Assembly (NCBI GenBank): GCA_040384325.1
Contig: JAZKJL010000001.1
Span: forward strand, 806,001 to 870,000
DNA length: 64,000 bases
Direction: 5' to 3'
Source: JACMLX01 sp040384325
GTDB taxonomy: Bacteria; Gemmatimonadota; Gemmatimonadetes; Gemmatimonadales; Gemmatimonadaceae
Positions 16,838 to 24,819 of this stretch are shown in pieces (position 1 is the stretch's first letter; the number at the start of each line of letters is the position of its first letter). Below the pieces are notes generated by a model that was not told where the DNA came from, ran no database searches, and saw only the letters and a program-made list of their open reading frames with translations. The position numbers were made by a program, and so were the translations under genes.

Positions 16838-17315
16838 TTCCTCGTTGCGCGTGCTGTTCGTCTGCACCGGAAACACCTGCCGCAGCCCGATGGCGGAAGT
16901 GATCGGGCGTGCGATCATCGCCGAGCGCAGCCTCGGGCACATCAGCGTGGCGAGTGCCGGTGTGGCGGCCGATTCGGTGAGCGGTGCGTCCGAAGGTTCG
17001 CTGCTGATCGCAATGGAGCATGGCCTCGACCTGTCGCGACATCGGTCACGCCAGGTGACGCCGGGTGCGCTGGCCGATGCGGACCTGATCCTCACCATGA
17101 GCCCGAGCCACCTGCTGGCGGTGGAGGGGCTGGGCGGGCATGGCAAGTCGCACCTGCTGAGCGCCTACGCGACGCATGGGGAAAGCCTGCGACCGGTGAG
17201 TGATCCGATCGGTGGCGACATCACCGTGTATCGTGACACCTTCGACGAGTTGCACTTGCTGATCAGCCGCGCCTTCGACCGGCTGGCGGCGGAACGGAAC
17301 TCGCCCTCGCGCTGA
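16830..17315 (+). CDS. Low-molecular-weight protein phosphatase, YwlE-like
   Basis: 161 residues from the ATG at 16830; the frame also runs from GTG at 16803, but the ATG puts the active-site loop at the family position. The P-loop CTGNTCRS (Cys12, Arg18) and the DPIGG general-acid motif near 131 identify the family. Thr in CTGNTCRSPMAE is typical of protein-arginine phosphatases such as YwlE; tyrosine phosphatases usually have Ile there, so arginine phosphatase is a fair guess. A cognate McsB kinase is not in the window. It overlaps the tsaC-like gene by 8 bases and touches aroE (TGATG). In Firmicutes ywlE also lies near a tsaC-like gene. Confidence 0.85.
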   Translation: MPDSSLRVLFVCTGNTCRSPMAEVIGRAIIAERSLGHISVASAGVAADSVSGASEGSLLIAMEHGLDLSRHRSRQVTPGALADADLILTMSPSHLLAVEGLGGHGKSHLLSAYATHGESLRPVSDPIGGDITVYRDTFDELHLLISRAFDRLAAERNSPSR

Positions 17316-18154
17316 TGCGCCGCCCGACGCGGCTGGTGCTGCTTGGCCAGCCGGTCGCACAATCGCTGTCGCCGGTGTTCCAGAACGCCGCGCTCGCGCA
17401 CGCCGGCATGTCGCTGCGATACGAGGCGTGTGCGGTGGCCGATGACGCGCTCGATGCCACACTCGATGCGCTGGTGCGCGACGGCGCGGCGGGCAACGTG
17501 ACGATCCCGCACAAGGAACGCGTGGCCGCTCGGTGCGATGTGCTGACACCGTTGGCGGCGCGCCTCGGAGCGGTGAACACCTGGTGGACGGTGGATGGTC
17601 GCCTGCATGGGGACAACACCGACGTGGGCGGATTCGATGACGCCGTCGTGGCGCTGCTCGGCGAGATTCCGCGTGGGATGAAGGTCGCGGTGCTCGGTGC
17701 CGGAGGATCGGCGCGTGCGGTGGTCGCCGCGATCGCCGCCTGGCCGGCATCGACGGTCGCGATCTGGGCTCGCACACGGGCGCGTGCCGAAGCGCTGGTG
17801 GCGTTGGGTCCCGCGGGCACCACGACGGCGGAGGAATTCATGGCGGACGCATTGCGCGGCGCGGGGCTGGTGGTGAACACCACGCCGATCGGGATGCGCG
17901 ACGAACAGGTACCGGTGAATCCCGGCACCCTTCGCGCCGGCGCCGCGTGCCTGGACCTCGTCTATCGCCGCAACGGAGAGACGCCGTTCGTGCAGCTCGC
18001 GCGAGCGCAGGGGCGTCGTGCCGACGATGGCTTGCGCATGCTGATCGGGCAGGGTGCGCGCAGCTGGCAGCAATGGTTCGGCGACGTGTTGCCGGACCGC
18101 GACGTGATGTGGCGCGCGGTGGCACCGGAGCGCGACGACGGCGACGCCCGGTGA
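17315..18154 (+). CDS. aroE: Shikimate dehydrogenase
   Basis: NADPH-dependent reduction of 3-dehydroshikimate in the shikimate pathway. 279 residues. Substrate residues: SLSP motif (17-20), catalytic Lys67 in TIPHK, and Asp103 in GDNTD. The nucleotide-binding GAGGSARA is near 132-139 and the NTTPIGM motif near 189-195. In place of the NADP-typical NR(T/D)xxR motif it reads ARTRARAEAL, keeping the Arg-Thr pair. It shares one base with the preceding stop (TGATG) and overlaps comF by 4 bases (GTGA). Confidence 0.93.
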   Translation: MRRPTRLVLLGQPVAQSLSPVFQNAALAHAGMSLRYEACAVADDALDATLDALVRDGAAGNVTIPHKERVAARCDVLTPLAARLGAVNTWWTVDGRLHGDNTDVGGFDDAVVALLGEIPRGMKVAVLGAGGSARAVVAAIAAWPASTVAIWARTRARAEALVALGPAGTTTAEEFMADALRGAGLVVNTTPIGMRDEQVPVNPGTLRAGAACLDLVYRRNGETPFVQLARAQGRRADDGLRMLIGQGARSWQQWFGDVLPDRDVMWRAVAPERDDGDAR

Positions 18155-18942
18155 GTGCCATGGCGCTGTCGGTCTGGCGCCGCGCGGGTGCGATGGGCAG
18201 TGCGTTGCTCGAATTGGCGCTGCCGGGCGTCTGCGCGCTCTGCGACACGCCGCTGGGACGGGCGGTCGGGCCCGCCTGCCCGCTCTGCTGGAGCCGACTC
18301 GCACGACTGCAGCACCCGCAATGCGACCGATGCGGCCATCCCGCTGCGCAGGGCGCGGAGCCGGATGATCCCTGCCGCTGGTGTGATGCGTTGCCGCCGT
18401 TCGTGCGCGCGGTACGCTCCGTGGCCTGGATGTCGCGGCACGGCATCGCGAGCCGGATGGTGCACGCCTTCAAGTACGATGGCTGGCCACGCCTGGCGCA
18501 TGGCATGGCGGCGGAGATGGCGCGCCTCCGCTGGCCGGCGGACGTGCAGCGCGAGCGGGGCTGGCTGGTGCCGGTGCCGTTGGCGCGCTGGCGGGAACGG
18601 GAGCGCGGCTACAACCAGGCCGCGGTGCTGGCGCAAGCCCTCGCACCACATTGGGGCCTGCCGGTGCTGCCTGCGCTCACCCGCACACGCATGCCCGCCA
18701 GTCAGACGCGGTTGACACCCGGGGAGAGAACGGTGAACGTAACTCGCGCTTTCACCGTGGCTTCGGACGGTGCGCCTCACCTCCGCGGTGCACATTGCGT
18801 GCTCGTTGATGATGTCGTGACCACCGCCGCCACATTGGTTGCGTGCGCTGCCGCCCTGATGGACGGCGGCGCACGCATCGTGAGTTGTGTCACCTTCGGA
18901 CGGGCGCCTGCCATCGGCGACCGTCGTTCACCACTGGAGTAG
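18151..18942 (+). CDS. comF: ComF-family phosphoribosyltransferase-like protein
   Basis: 263 residues from the GTG overlapping the aroE stop (an ATG three codons later is also possible). The N-terminal zinc-ribbon-like part has paired cysteines (CALC, CPLC, CDRC, CRWC); the PRTase domain has VVPV-like VPVPLARWRERERGYNQA and the PRPP-binding loop VLVDDVVTTAAT near 228-239. Family members take part in DNA uptake in competent bacteria; the biochemical role is unclear. It lies 4 bases before gap and ends the run that begins at pepA. Confidence 0.88.
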   Translation: MSAMALSVWRRAGAMGSALLELALPGVCALCDTPLGRAVGPACPLCWSRLARLQHPQCDRCGHPAAQGAEPDDPCRWCDALPPFVRAVRSVAWMSRHGIASRMVHAFKYDGWPRLAHGMAAEMARLRWPADVQRERGWLVPVPLARWRERERGYNQAAVLAQALAPHWGLPVLPALTRTRMPASQTRLTPGERTVNVTRAFTVASDGAPHLRGAHCVLVDDVVTTAATLVACAAALMDGGARIVSCVTFGRAPAIGDRRSPLE

Positions 18943-18946
18943 CGTC

Positions 18947-19960
18947 ATGGGAATCAAGGTCGGCATCAATGGGTTCGGTCGCATCGGGCGGAACGTGCTG
19001 CGCGCTGCCAAGAAGTCGGGCGCCGCGATCGATTTCGTCGGCATCAACGACCTGACCGATACGGCCACGCTGGCGCACCTGTTCAAGTACGACTCGGTGC
19101 ACGGCACCTACCAGGGCGAGGTGAGCGCGAAGGAAGGCGCCATCATCGTGGATGGTGACGAGATCAGGATCACGGCCGAGCGCGACCCGGCGAACCTGCC
19201 GTGGGCCGCTGCGGGGGCGCAGATCATCCTCGAGTCCACCGGCATCTTCACCGACGCCGACAAGGCCCAGAAGCACATCGCCGCCGGCGCCAAGAAGGTC
19301 ATCATCTCCGCCCCGGCCAAGGGCGAGGACATCACCATCGTGATGGGCGTCAACCACCAGAAGTACGATGCCGCCACGCATCACATCATCTCCAACGCCA
19401 GCTGCACCACCAACTGCCTGGTGCCGATGGTGAAGGTCGTGCGCGACAACTTCGGCTTCAGGCACGGCGCGATGGTCACCATCCACAGCTACACCAACGA
19501 CCAGCAGATCCTCGACCTGCCGCACAAGGACATGCGTCGCGCCCGCGCTGCGGCGTTGTCGATGATCCCGACCACCACCGGCGCCGCCAAGGCGACCGCC
19601 CTCGTGATCCCCGAGGTGAAGGGGCTGATCGACGGCATCTCGATCCGCGTGCCGACGCCCGACGTCTCGCTCACCGAGCTGACGGTGGAAGTGGAGCGCG
19701 CGACGACGATCGAGGAAGTGAACGCCGCCTTCATCGCCGCCGCCAAGGACGGTCCGCTGAAGGGCATCCTCGACTACAGCACGGTGGAGCTGGTGAGCGT
19801 GGACTACATCGGCAACCCGTTCTCGTGCACCATCGACGCCAAGAGCACCAACGTCATCGACAAGACGATGGTGAAGCTCTCCGGCTGGTACGACAACGAG
19901 TGGGGCTACTCGAGCCGCTGCGTCGACCTGCTGCAGTACGTCGGCAGCTCGATCGCCTGA
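18947..19960 (+). CDS. gap: Glyceraldehyde-3-phosphate dehydrogenase, type I
   Basis: Glycolytic oxidation of GAP to 1,3-bisphosphoglycerate. 337 residues. GINGFGRIGRNVLRA at the N-terminus is the NAD-binding loop; the NDL sequence at 34-36 with an Asp favours NAD over NADP; catalytic Cys153 sits in SNASCTTNC, and the WYDNEWGYS motif is near the C-terminus. The frame is open to 18887 inside comF, but homology starts at the ATG at 18947. It is followed without a gap by pgk (TGATG), forming a gap-pgk-tpiA operon. Confidence 0.96.
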   Translation: MGIKVGINGFGRIGRNVLRAAKKSGAAIDFVGINDLTDTATLAHLFKYDSVHGTYQGEVSAKEGAIIVDGDEIRITAERDPANLPWAAAGAQIILESTGIFTDADKAQKHIAAGAKKVIISAPAKGEDITIVMGVNHQKYDAATHHIISNASCTTNCLVPMVKVVRDNFGFRHGAMVTIHSYTNDQQILDLPHKDMRRARAAALSMIPTTTGAAKATALVIPEVKGLIDGISIRVPTPDVSLTELTVEVERATTIEEVNAAFIAAAKDGPLKGILDYSTVELVSVDYIGNPFSCTIDAKSTNVIDKTMVKLSGWYDNEWGYSSRCVDLLQYVGSSIA

Positions 19961-21168
19961 TGCCGAAGCGTTCCGTGAAGGACCTGGCTCCCGCGCAGCT
20001 GCGCGGGCGCCGGGTGGTGGTTCGGGTGGACTTCAACGTGCCGTTCGACGATGCCGGCACCGTCAGCGATGACACCCGGCTGCGCGCGGCGGTGCCCACC
20101 ATCCAGCTGCTGCGCAAGCACGGCGCCCGGGTGGTGCTGCTCTCGCACCTCGGCCGGCCGAAGGCGGCGCCGGACCCGAAGTACACGCTGGCGGCGGTGC
20201 TGCCGGCGCTGCGTGCCGTGCTGCCGAAGGTGGACGTGCAGTTCTGCACCACCACCGACGACGCGGCGGCCGTGGCAGCCACCAATGCGCTGGTGGACGG
20301 TGCCGTGCTGCTGATGGAGAACACGCGCTTCCTGCCAGGCGAGGAAACCAACGACGACGCACTGGCGCAGCGACTGGCGGCGCTGGGTGACCTGTACGTC
20401 AACGATGCGTTCGGCAGTGCGCATCGTGCGCACGCCTCGACCGCCGGCATCGCGAAGCACCTGCGACCGGCGGTGGCGGGATTGCTGATGGAAAGCGAGC
20501 TGGCCTACCTCGGTGGCGCGCTCGACGATCCCAAGCGGCCGTTCGTGGCGATCCTCGGCGGTTCCAAGATCTCCGGCAAGATCGACGTCGTGGAGGCGCT
20601 GCTGCCGAAGGTCGATGCGCTGCTGATCGGTGGCGCGATGGCGTGCACGTTCTACAAGGCGATGGGCTTCGAGACCGGCAGTTCGCTGGTGGAGCCGGAC
20701 CGCGTCGAGATGGCGAAGGACTTGATCGAGCGTGCGGGCAGCCTGCTGATCCTGCCGCACGATGCCACGGTGGCGAAGGGCATGGATCAGCCCAAGACCG
20801 CGCATGCCGTGAAGCGCGATGCGATCCCGGCCAGCGAGGCGATGCTCGACATCGGCCCCGACTCGGCGCAGAGCTATGCGCGCGCCATCCTGGCCGCCAA
20901 GACGGTGCTCTGGAACGGTCCGATGGGCGTGTTCGAGAAGCCGCCGTTCGATGCCGGCACGCGGGCCGTGGCGACCGCGATGGCCGCGGCCACCGGCAAG
21001 GGCGCGATCACGATCGTCGGCGGCGGCGATTCGGCGGCCGCGGTGGTCGAGGCAGGGCTGGGTGAGATGATGAGCCACGTGTCCACAGGCGGCGGAGCCA
21101 GCCTTGAATTTCTCGAGGGCAAGGAACTCCCCGGCGTGGCCGCACTCGACGAGAAGGGGACCGCTTGA
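19960..21168 (+). CDS. pgk: Phosphoglycerate kinase
   Basis: ATP-forming transfer from 1,3-bisphosphoglycerate to ADP. 402 residues. Signature RVVVRVDFNVP near 21-31, SHLGRPK near 64-70, ENTRF near 119, the GGSKISGKI hinge region and the C-terminal GGGDSAAAV nucleotide loop are all present. ATG shares a base with the gap stop; TTGA overlap leads into tpiA. Standard monomeric enzyme, not a Pgk-Tpi fusion. Confidence 0.96.
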   Translation: MPKRSVKDLAPAQLRGRRVVVRVDFNVPFDDAGTVSDDTRLRAAVPTIQLLRKHGARVVLLSHLGRPKAAPDPKYTLAAVLPALRAVLPKVDVQFCTTTDDAAAVAATNALVDGAVLLMENTRFLPGEETNDDALAQRLAALGDLYVNDAFGSAHRAHASTAGIAKHLRPAVAGLLMESELAYLGGALDDPKRPFVAILGGSKISGKIDVVEALLPKVDALLIGGAMACTFYKAMGFETGSSLVEPDRVEMAKDLIERAGSLLILPHDATVAKGMDQPKTAHAVKRDAIPASEAMLDIGPDSAQSYARAILAAKTVLWNGPMGVFEKPPFDAGTRAVATAMAAATGKGAITIVGGGDSAAAVVEAGLGEMMSHVSTGGGASLEFLEGKELPGVAALDEKGTA

Positions 21169-21914
21169 AGCTGCCGATCTTTGCCGCGAACTGGAAAATG
21201 CACCACGGGCCCAGTGACGCGCGCGCGTTCATGAAGAGTTTCCTGGCGCATTATTCGCGGCAGCAGGACCGGAAGGTGTTGTTCTTCCCGAATGCGTTGT
21301 CGGTGACCACCGTCAGTGAACTGGTGCGCGACCGGCCCGACCTCGAGACCGGCATCCAGAACATCCACTGGGAAGACAAGGGCGCGTTCACCGGTGAGAA
21401 TTCGGCGCCGATGGCGCGCGACTCCGGCGCCACCCACGTGCTGGTGGGACACTCCGAACGGCGACACGTGTTCGGCGAGACCGACGAGCAGAGCAACCTG
21501 AAGGTGAAGGCGGCCTTCCGCGCCGGACTGACGCCGGTGCTGTGCGTCGGAGAACTGCTGGAGGAGCGGGACGCCGGCAACACCGAGGCCACCGTCCTGC
21601 GCCAGTTGCGGGCCGGGATCGTGGGGGTCGAGGACGCACAGGTCGCTTCGATGATGTTCGCCTACGAGCCCGTGTGGGCCATCGGCACCGGCCGCACCGC
21701 CACACCGCAGGATGCCAGCCATGTGCACGCCGCGATCATCGCTGCGCTCAAGACCGCGATCGGTGAGCGCGCGCTCGGCATCCCGATCCTGTACGGCGGG
21801 AGCGTGAACCGCGGCAACGCGACCACCCTGCTGGCGGCACCGGATGTGGATGGCGTGCTGGTGGGCGGCGCGAGCCTCGACGCCGACGGCTGGAACGCCA
21901 TCGTCCGCGCTTGA
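21165..21914 (+). CDS. tpiA: Triosephosphate isomerase
   Basis: Interconverts DHAP and GAP. 249 residues. Active-site Asn9, Lys11, His96 (GHSERR) and Glu168 (YEPVWAIGTG) are all present, and YGGSVN binds phosphate near the end. The start is TTG at 21165 in a TTGA overlap with pgk; it reads KLPIFAANWKM directly, matching the family N-terminus, so no other start is needed. Confidence 0.96.
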   Translation: MKLPIFAANWKMHHGPSDARAFMKSFLAHYSRQQDRKVLFFPNALSVTTVSELVRDRPDLETGIQNIHWEDKGAFTGENSAPMARDSGATHVLVGHSERRHVFGETDEQSNLKVKAAFRAGLTPVLCVGELLEERDAGNTEATVLRQLRAGIVGVEDAQVASMMFAYEPVWAIGTGRTATPQDASHVHAAIIAALKTAIGERALGIPILYGGSVNRGNATTLLAAPDVDGVLVGGASLDADGWNAIVRA

Positions 21915-21980
21915 TTCGAGGGGTCGGAGTCGCTTCCTTTCGTGGCTGGCCCAGCGACACCTCCGACCCATCCGATTCCG

Positions 21981-22394
21981 ATGTACACCTTCCTGCTCGC
22001 CATCCTGATTCTGATCAGCTTCGTGCTGATCGCCGTGATCCTGCTGCAGTCCGGCAAGGGCGGCGGCATGTCGGCCAACTTCGGCGGCGCGACCTCGTCG
22101 GCGGACGCCGTGATCGGCACGCGCCAGGCGGGTAACCTGCTGACGAAGATCAGCTGGTGGGGCGGTGGGGCGTTCCTGTTCCTGTCGCTGGTGCTCCAGC
22201 TGATGACTACCCGCCAGCGGGCGCCGAAGTCGGTGCTGGACAACGCCTTCTCGACGCCGGCCCCGGCCGCGCCGACGACCACCACGCCGGCGCCGGGTGC
22301 GGCTCCGGGCGGTGCGGCAGCCCTTCCGCTGACCCCAGCGGCTCCGACGGCCACCCCGCCGGCACCGACCACGCCCGCTCCCGCCAAGCCGTGA
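21981..22394 (+). CDS. secG: Preprotein translocase subunit SecG
   Basis: Small SecYEG subunit in the inner membrane. 137 residues: helix 1 at about 2-24, the conserved LLQSGKGGGMSANFGG loop at about 25-42, helix 2 at about 57-75, then a 55-residue tail made almost only of Pro, Ala and Thr with a few Gly, which is longer than in E. coli SecG. ATG at 21981 begins right at helix 1. secG behind tpiA is a common bacterial order. It overlaps carA by 4 bases (GTGA). Confidence 0.92.
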   Translation: MYTFLLAILILISFVLIAVILLQSGKGGGMSANFGGATSSADAVIGTRQAGNLLTKISWWGGGAFLFLSLVLQLMTTRQRAPKSVLDNAFSTPAPAAPTTTTPAPGAAPGGAAALPLTPAAPTATPPAPTTPAPAKP

Positions 22395-23521
22395 CGGGCG
22401 GCGTGACGCCGCTCTCGCTCGACACCGTCCCCGGGGTATTGCTCCTCGAGGACGGTTCGACGTTTCGGGGCCTGGTGAATGCCGACGTGGAGCCGACCGT
22501 CGCCGAAGTCGTGTTCACGACCAACATGACCGGCTATCAGGAGGTCTTCACCGATCCGTCGTACAACGGGCAGATCGTGGTGATGACCACGCCGCAGATC
22601 GGCAACTACGGCGTGAACACGGAGGACCCGGAGAGCAGCCGGGTGCAGGTCTCCGGCGTGATCGTGCGTGAGATGTCGAAGAGCCATTCGAACTGGCGCG
22701 CCACCGGCGACCTGCCGTCGTGGCTGGCGGCGGCCCGTGTGCCGACGCTGCAGGACGTGGACACCCGCCGCCTCACTCGGCACCTCCGCAGCCGCGGCGT
22801 GATGCTGGGTGTAATCTGCGCCGGTGAGGAGCCGTCGGACGCCGCCCGCGCCCGCCTGGCCGCCGCGCCGCGCATGGAAGGCTCCGACCTCGCCACCACG
22901 GCCGCCACGCAGTCCAGCTACGTCTACGGCGCCGGCAACACCGCCCATCACATCGTGGCGGTGGACTTCGGCATCAAGGAGAACATGCTGCGACTGTTCT
23001 CCGATGAAGGCTGCAAGGTCACGGTCGTGCCCGCCAACACCACGGCGGAGGAGATCCTGGCCCGGAAGCCGGATGGTGTCTTCCTGTCGAACGGCCCGGG
23101 CGACCCGGCGGCGATCGACTACGCCCCGGCGATGATTCGCGGGGTGGCCGAGTCCGGTACGCCGGTGTTCGGCATCTGCCTCGGGCACCAGCTGATCGGG
23201 CTCACGTTCGGCGGCCAGACGCGCAAGATGCCGTTCGGGCATCGTGGCGGAAATCAGCCCGTGAAGGAGCTGGCGACCGGCAAGGTGCTGATCACGTCGC
23301 AGAACCACGGCTTTGCCGTGGAAGGCGACGCGGAGGCCGTGACGGGCTCCACCGACCTGCAGGTCACCCACGTGAACCTGAACGACGGGTCGATCGAGGG
23401 ATTGCGCCACCGGACCCTGCCGGTGTTCTCGGTGCAGTACCATCCCGAGGCCGCGCCCGGTCCGCACGACGCCCGGCCGGTCTTCCACGACTTCATGGCG
23501 ACCCTCCGCCGCAAGGGTTGA
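22391..23521 (+). CDS. carA: Carbamoyl-phosphate synthase small subunit
   Basis: Glutamine amidotransferase subunit supplying ammonia for carbamoyl phosphate (pyrimidine and arginine synthesis). 376 residues from the GTG that overlaps the secG stop; a second GTG four codons later is possible. The N-terminal CPSase_sm domain has LEDGSTFRG and EVVFTTNMTGYQE; the class I GATase domain has catalytic Cys in GICLGHQL and the His-Glu pair in QYHPEAAPGP. The large subunit carB is not next to it. No terminator is seen before the HU promoter. Confidence 0.95.
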   Translation: MTGGVTPLSLDTVPGVLLLEDGSTFRGLVNADVEPTVAEVVFTTNMTGYQEVFTDPSYNGQIVVMTTPQIGNYGVNTEDPESSRVQVSGVIVREMSKSHSNWRATGDLPSWLAAARVPTLQDVDTRRLTRHLRSRGVMLGVICAGEEPSDAARARLAAAPRMEGSDLATTAATQSSYVYGAGNTAHHIVAVDFGIKENMLRLFSDEGCKVTVVPANTTAEEILARKPDGVFLSNGPGDPAAIDYAPAMIRGVAESGTPVFGICLGHQLIGLTFGGQTRKMPFGHRGGNQPVKELATGKVLITSQNHGFAVEGDAEAVTGSTDLQVTHVNLNDGSIEGLRHRTLPVFSVQYHPEAAPGPHDARPVFHDFMATLRRKG

Positions 23522-23535
23522 AACGAGCCAACCTC

Positions 23536-23565
23536 TTGACTGACAACGCTCTACGAGGCTAGCTT
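23536..23565 (+). promoter_or_regulatory. Predicted sigma-70-type promoter of the HU-like gene
   Basis: TTGACT at 23536-23541 and TAGCTT at 23560-23565 are separated by 18 bases, the best -35/-10 pair in the window. The expected start is near 23572, leaving about 42 bases of leader. That leader carries a 7-bp hairpin (23575-23581 with 23586-23592, GACA loop) followed by GAGGG as ribosome-binding site. Confidence 0.6.
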
Positions 23566-23613
23566 CGCGCCCGAGCCCGGTGACAACCGGGCATTGACTC
23601 CTTGAGGGCGTCC

Positions 23614-23958
23614 ATGACGAAAGCCGATCTGGTGGAGCGGGTCACCGAGCAGATTTCTCGCACGGCCGGTCCGCTGATTTCCAAGAAGGATTGCGCGCGG
23701 GTCGTGGACGCATTCCTCGACGCGATCAAGGACGCGATGAAGGACCAGAAGAACATCGAGGTGCGCGGCTTCGGCACCTTCAAGATCCGGCAGCGAAAGA
23801 CGCGGATGGCGCGCAATCCGCGTACGGGTGAGCCCGTCGAGGTCTCGGCGCGGCCGGTCCCGGTGTTCAAGCCGTCGAAGGAGCTGCGTGCGATGGTGGC
23901 CGGCGAAGAGGTGCCTGAGGGCGGCTTTGCGGATGACGATGACGATTACGACGATTGA
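23614..23958 (+). CDS. HU/IHF-family DNA-binding protein with acidic tail
   Basis: Nucleoid protein that bends DNA as a dimer. 114 residues from ATG 23614, six bases after GAGGG; a TTG four codons upstream is unlikely. The N-terminal helices (MTKADLVERV), the VRGFGTFKIRQRKTR strand and the RNPRTGEPVEV arm with the intercalating Pro region are present. Unlike standard ~90-residue HU it carries a C-terminal extension of about 20 residues ending in five Asp, Tyr and two Asp, which may modulate DNA binding. It is a single-gene unit with a strong promoter and a downstream terminator. Confidence 0.93.
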   Translation: MTKADLVERVTEQISRTAGPLISKKDCARVVDAFLDAIKDAMKDQKNIEVRGFGTFKIRQRKTRMARNPRTGEPVEVSARPVPVFKPSKELRAMVAGEEVPEGGFADDDDDYDD

Positions 23959-24033
23959 CCGACGGCGTGCGGTGACGGCGCGCGTCGCTTAAGTCACCGT
24001 CGGACATGCAGATAGACGCCATCGGGCGTGCAG

Positions 24034-24063
24034 CGGGGTGCCAGTGGCACCCCGTTTTCGTTT
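24034..24063 (+). terminator. Rho-independent terminator of the HU-like gene
   Basis: A 9-bp GC-rich stem (24034-24042 with 24046-24054) and a 3-nt loop AGT are followed by TTTTCGTTT. This is the clearest intrinsic terminator in the window. It separates the HU unit from the moaD promoter. Confidence 0.85.
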
Positions 24064-24103
24064 GCACTGCCGAGCTGATGGAACGATCGGGCGCGGCAGG
24101 CGC

Positions 24104-24109
24104 TATCTT
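24104..24109 (+). promoter_or_regulatory. Predicted -10 element of the moaDEA operon
   Basis: TATCTT at 24104-24109 lies 24 bases before the moaD ATG and downstream of the HU terminator. No good -35 is visible at 16-18 bases (GAACGA or TGGAAC are the nearest). It matches the TANCTT hexamer seen before other units here. Confidence 0.4.
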
Positions 24110-24133
24110 CCGCCGTCACCACGACTTGCATCC

Positions 24134-24379
24134 ATGACACAACTTCAGGTCCTGCTCTTCGCCTCGTATGCCGAGGCCTTCGGCACCAGCGCAGTCACCG
24201 TCACGGTGTCCGAGCCGGCGACGAGTGCCGACGTGGTGGCTGCATTGCGCAGCCTGCCCGGCGGCGCCGTCTTGCCTGCGACGCCGGTGGTGGCGGTGGA
24301 CCGGCGCTACGTGCGTGGCGCGGTGGCGGTGCGGGCCGGGCAGGAGATCGCGCTGATCCCACCGGTGGCCGGCGGATGA
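24134..24379 (+). CDS. moaD: Molybdopterin synthase small (sulfur-carrier) subunit
   Basis: 81-residue ubiquitin-like sulfur carrier ending in the essential Gly-Gly, which is thiocarboxylated and donates sulfur to precursor Z together with MoaE. The beta-grasp pattern (VLLFASYAEAFG, then ALIPPVAGG at the end) is clear. The frame is open to 24038, but the ATG at 24134 matches family length. Overlaps moaE by 4 bases (ATGA). Confidence 0.9.
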   Translation: MTQLQVLLFASYAEAFGTSAVTVTVSEPATSADVVAALRSLPGGAVLPATPVVAVDRRYVRGAVAVRAGQEIALIPPVAGG

Positions 24380-24819
24380 TCCGCTCCGCAATCGTGACCG
24401 CGGCGATCGATCCCGCCGCGCTGCTCTCGGAGGTGACCACCACCGCCACCGGCGCCACCTCACTGTTCGTCGGCACCGTGCGTGACGTGAACGATGGCCG
24501 CGCCGTGACCGGCATCGAGTATTCGGCGTACACCTCGATGGCGCTCGACGAGATGGAGCGCATCGCGCAGGAAACGGCGCAGCAGTTCGACGGCATCCGG
24601 ATCGTGATCGAGCATCGCGTCGGCAACCTGCTGTTGCAGGAGATCAGCGTCGCGATCGCGGTGGCGCACGCACGCCGTGCGCCGGCCATGGACGCCTGTC
24701 GCCACGCGATCGAGGAGCTGAAGCGTCGCGTGCCGATCTGGAAGCAGGAGCATTACGTGGATGGCGACCGGCATTGGGTCGATCCCACGGGACTGCAATC
24801 CACGGGCGCGCCGCCATGA
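24376..24819 (+). CDS. moaE: Molybdopterin synthase catalytic subunit
   Basis: 147 residues. Converts cyclic pyranopterin monophosphate to molybdopterin with MoaD. FVGTVRDVNDGRAVTGIEYSAY is the family signature near 32-53, HRVGNLL near 79-85, and the active-site Lys is in PIWKQEHY near 126-133. ATG overlaps the moaD stop and the gene overlaps moaA (ATGA), so all three are probably translationally coupled. Confidence 0.93.
   Translation: MIRSAIVTAAIDPAALLSEVTTTATGATSLFVGTVRDVNDGRAVTGIEYSAYTSMALDEMERIAQETAQQFDGIRIVIEHRVGNLLLQEISVAIAVAHARRAPAMDACRHAIEELKRRVPIWKQEHYVDGDRHWVDPTGLQSTGAPP

Noticed and set aside
24034..24063. Possible riboswitch for moaD
   Set aside because: It is a compact intrinsic terminator located upstream of the predicted moaD start site, so it would not be in the moa mRNA.
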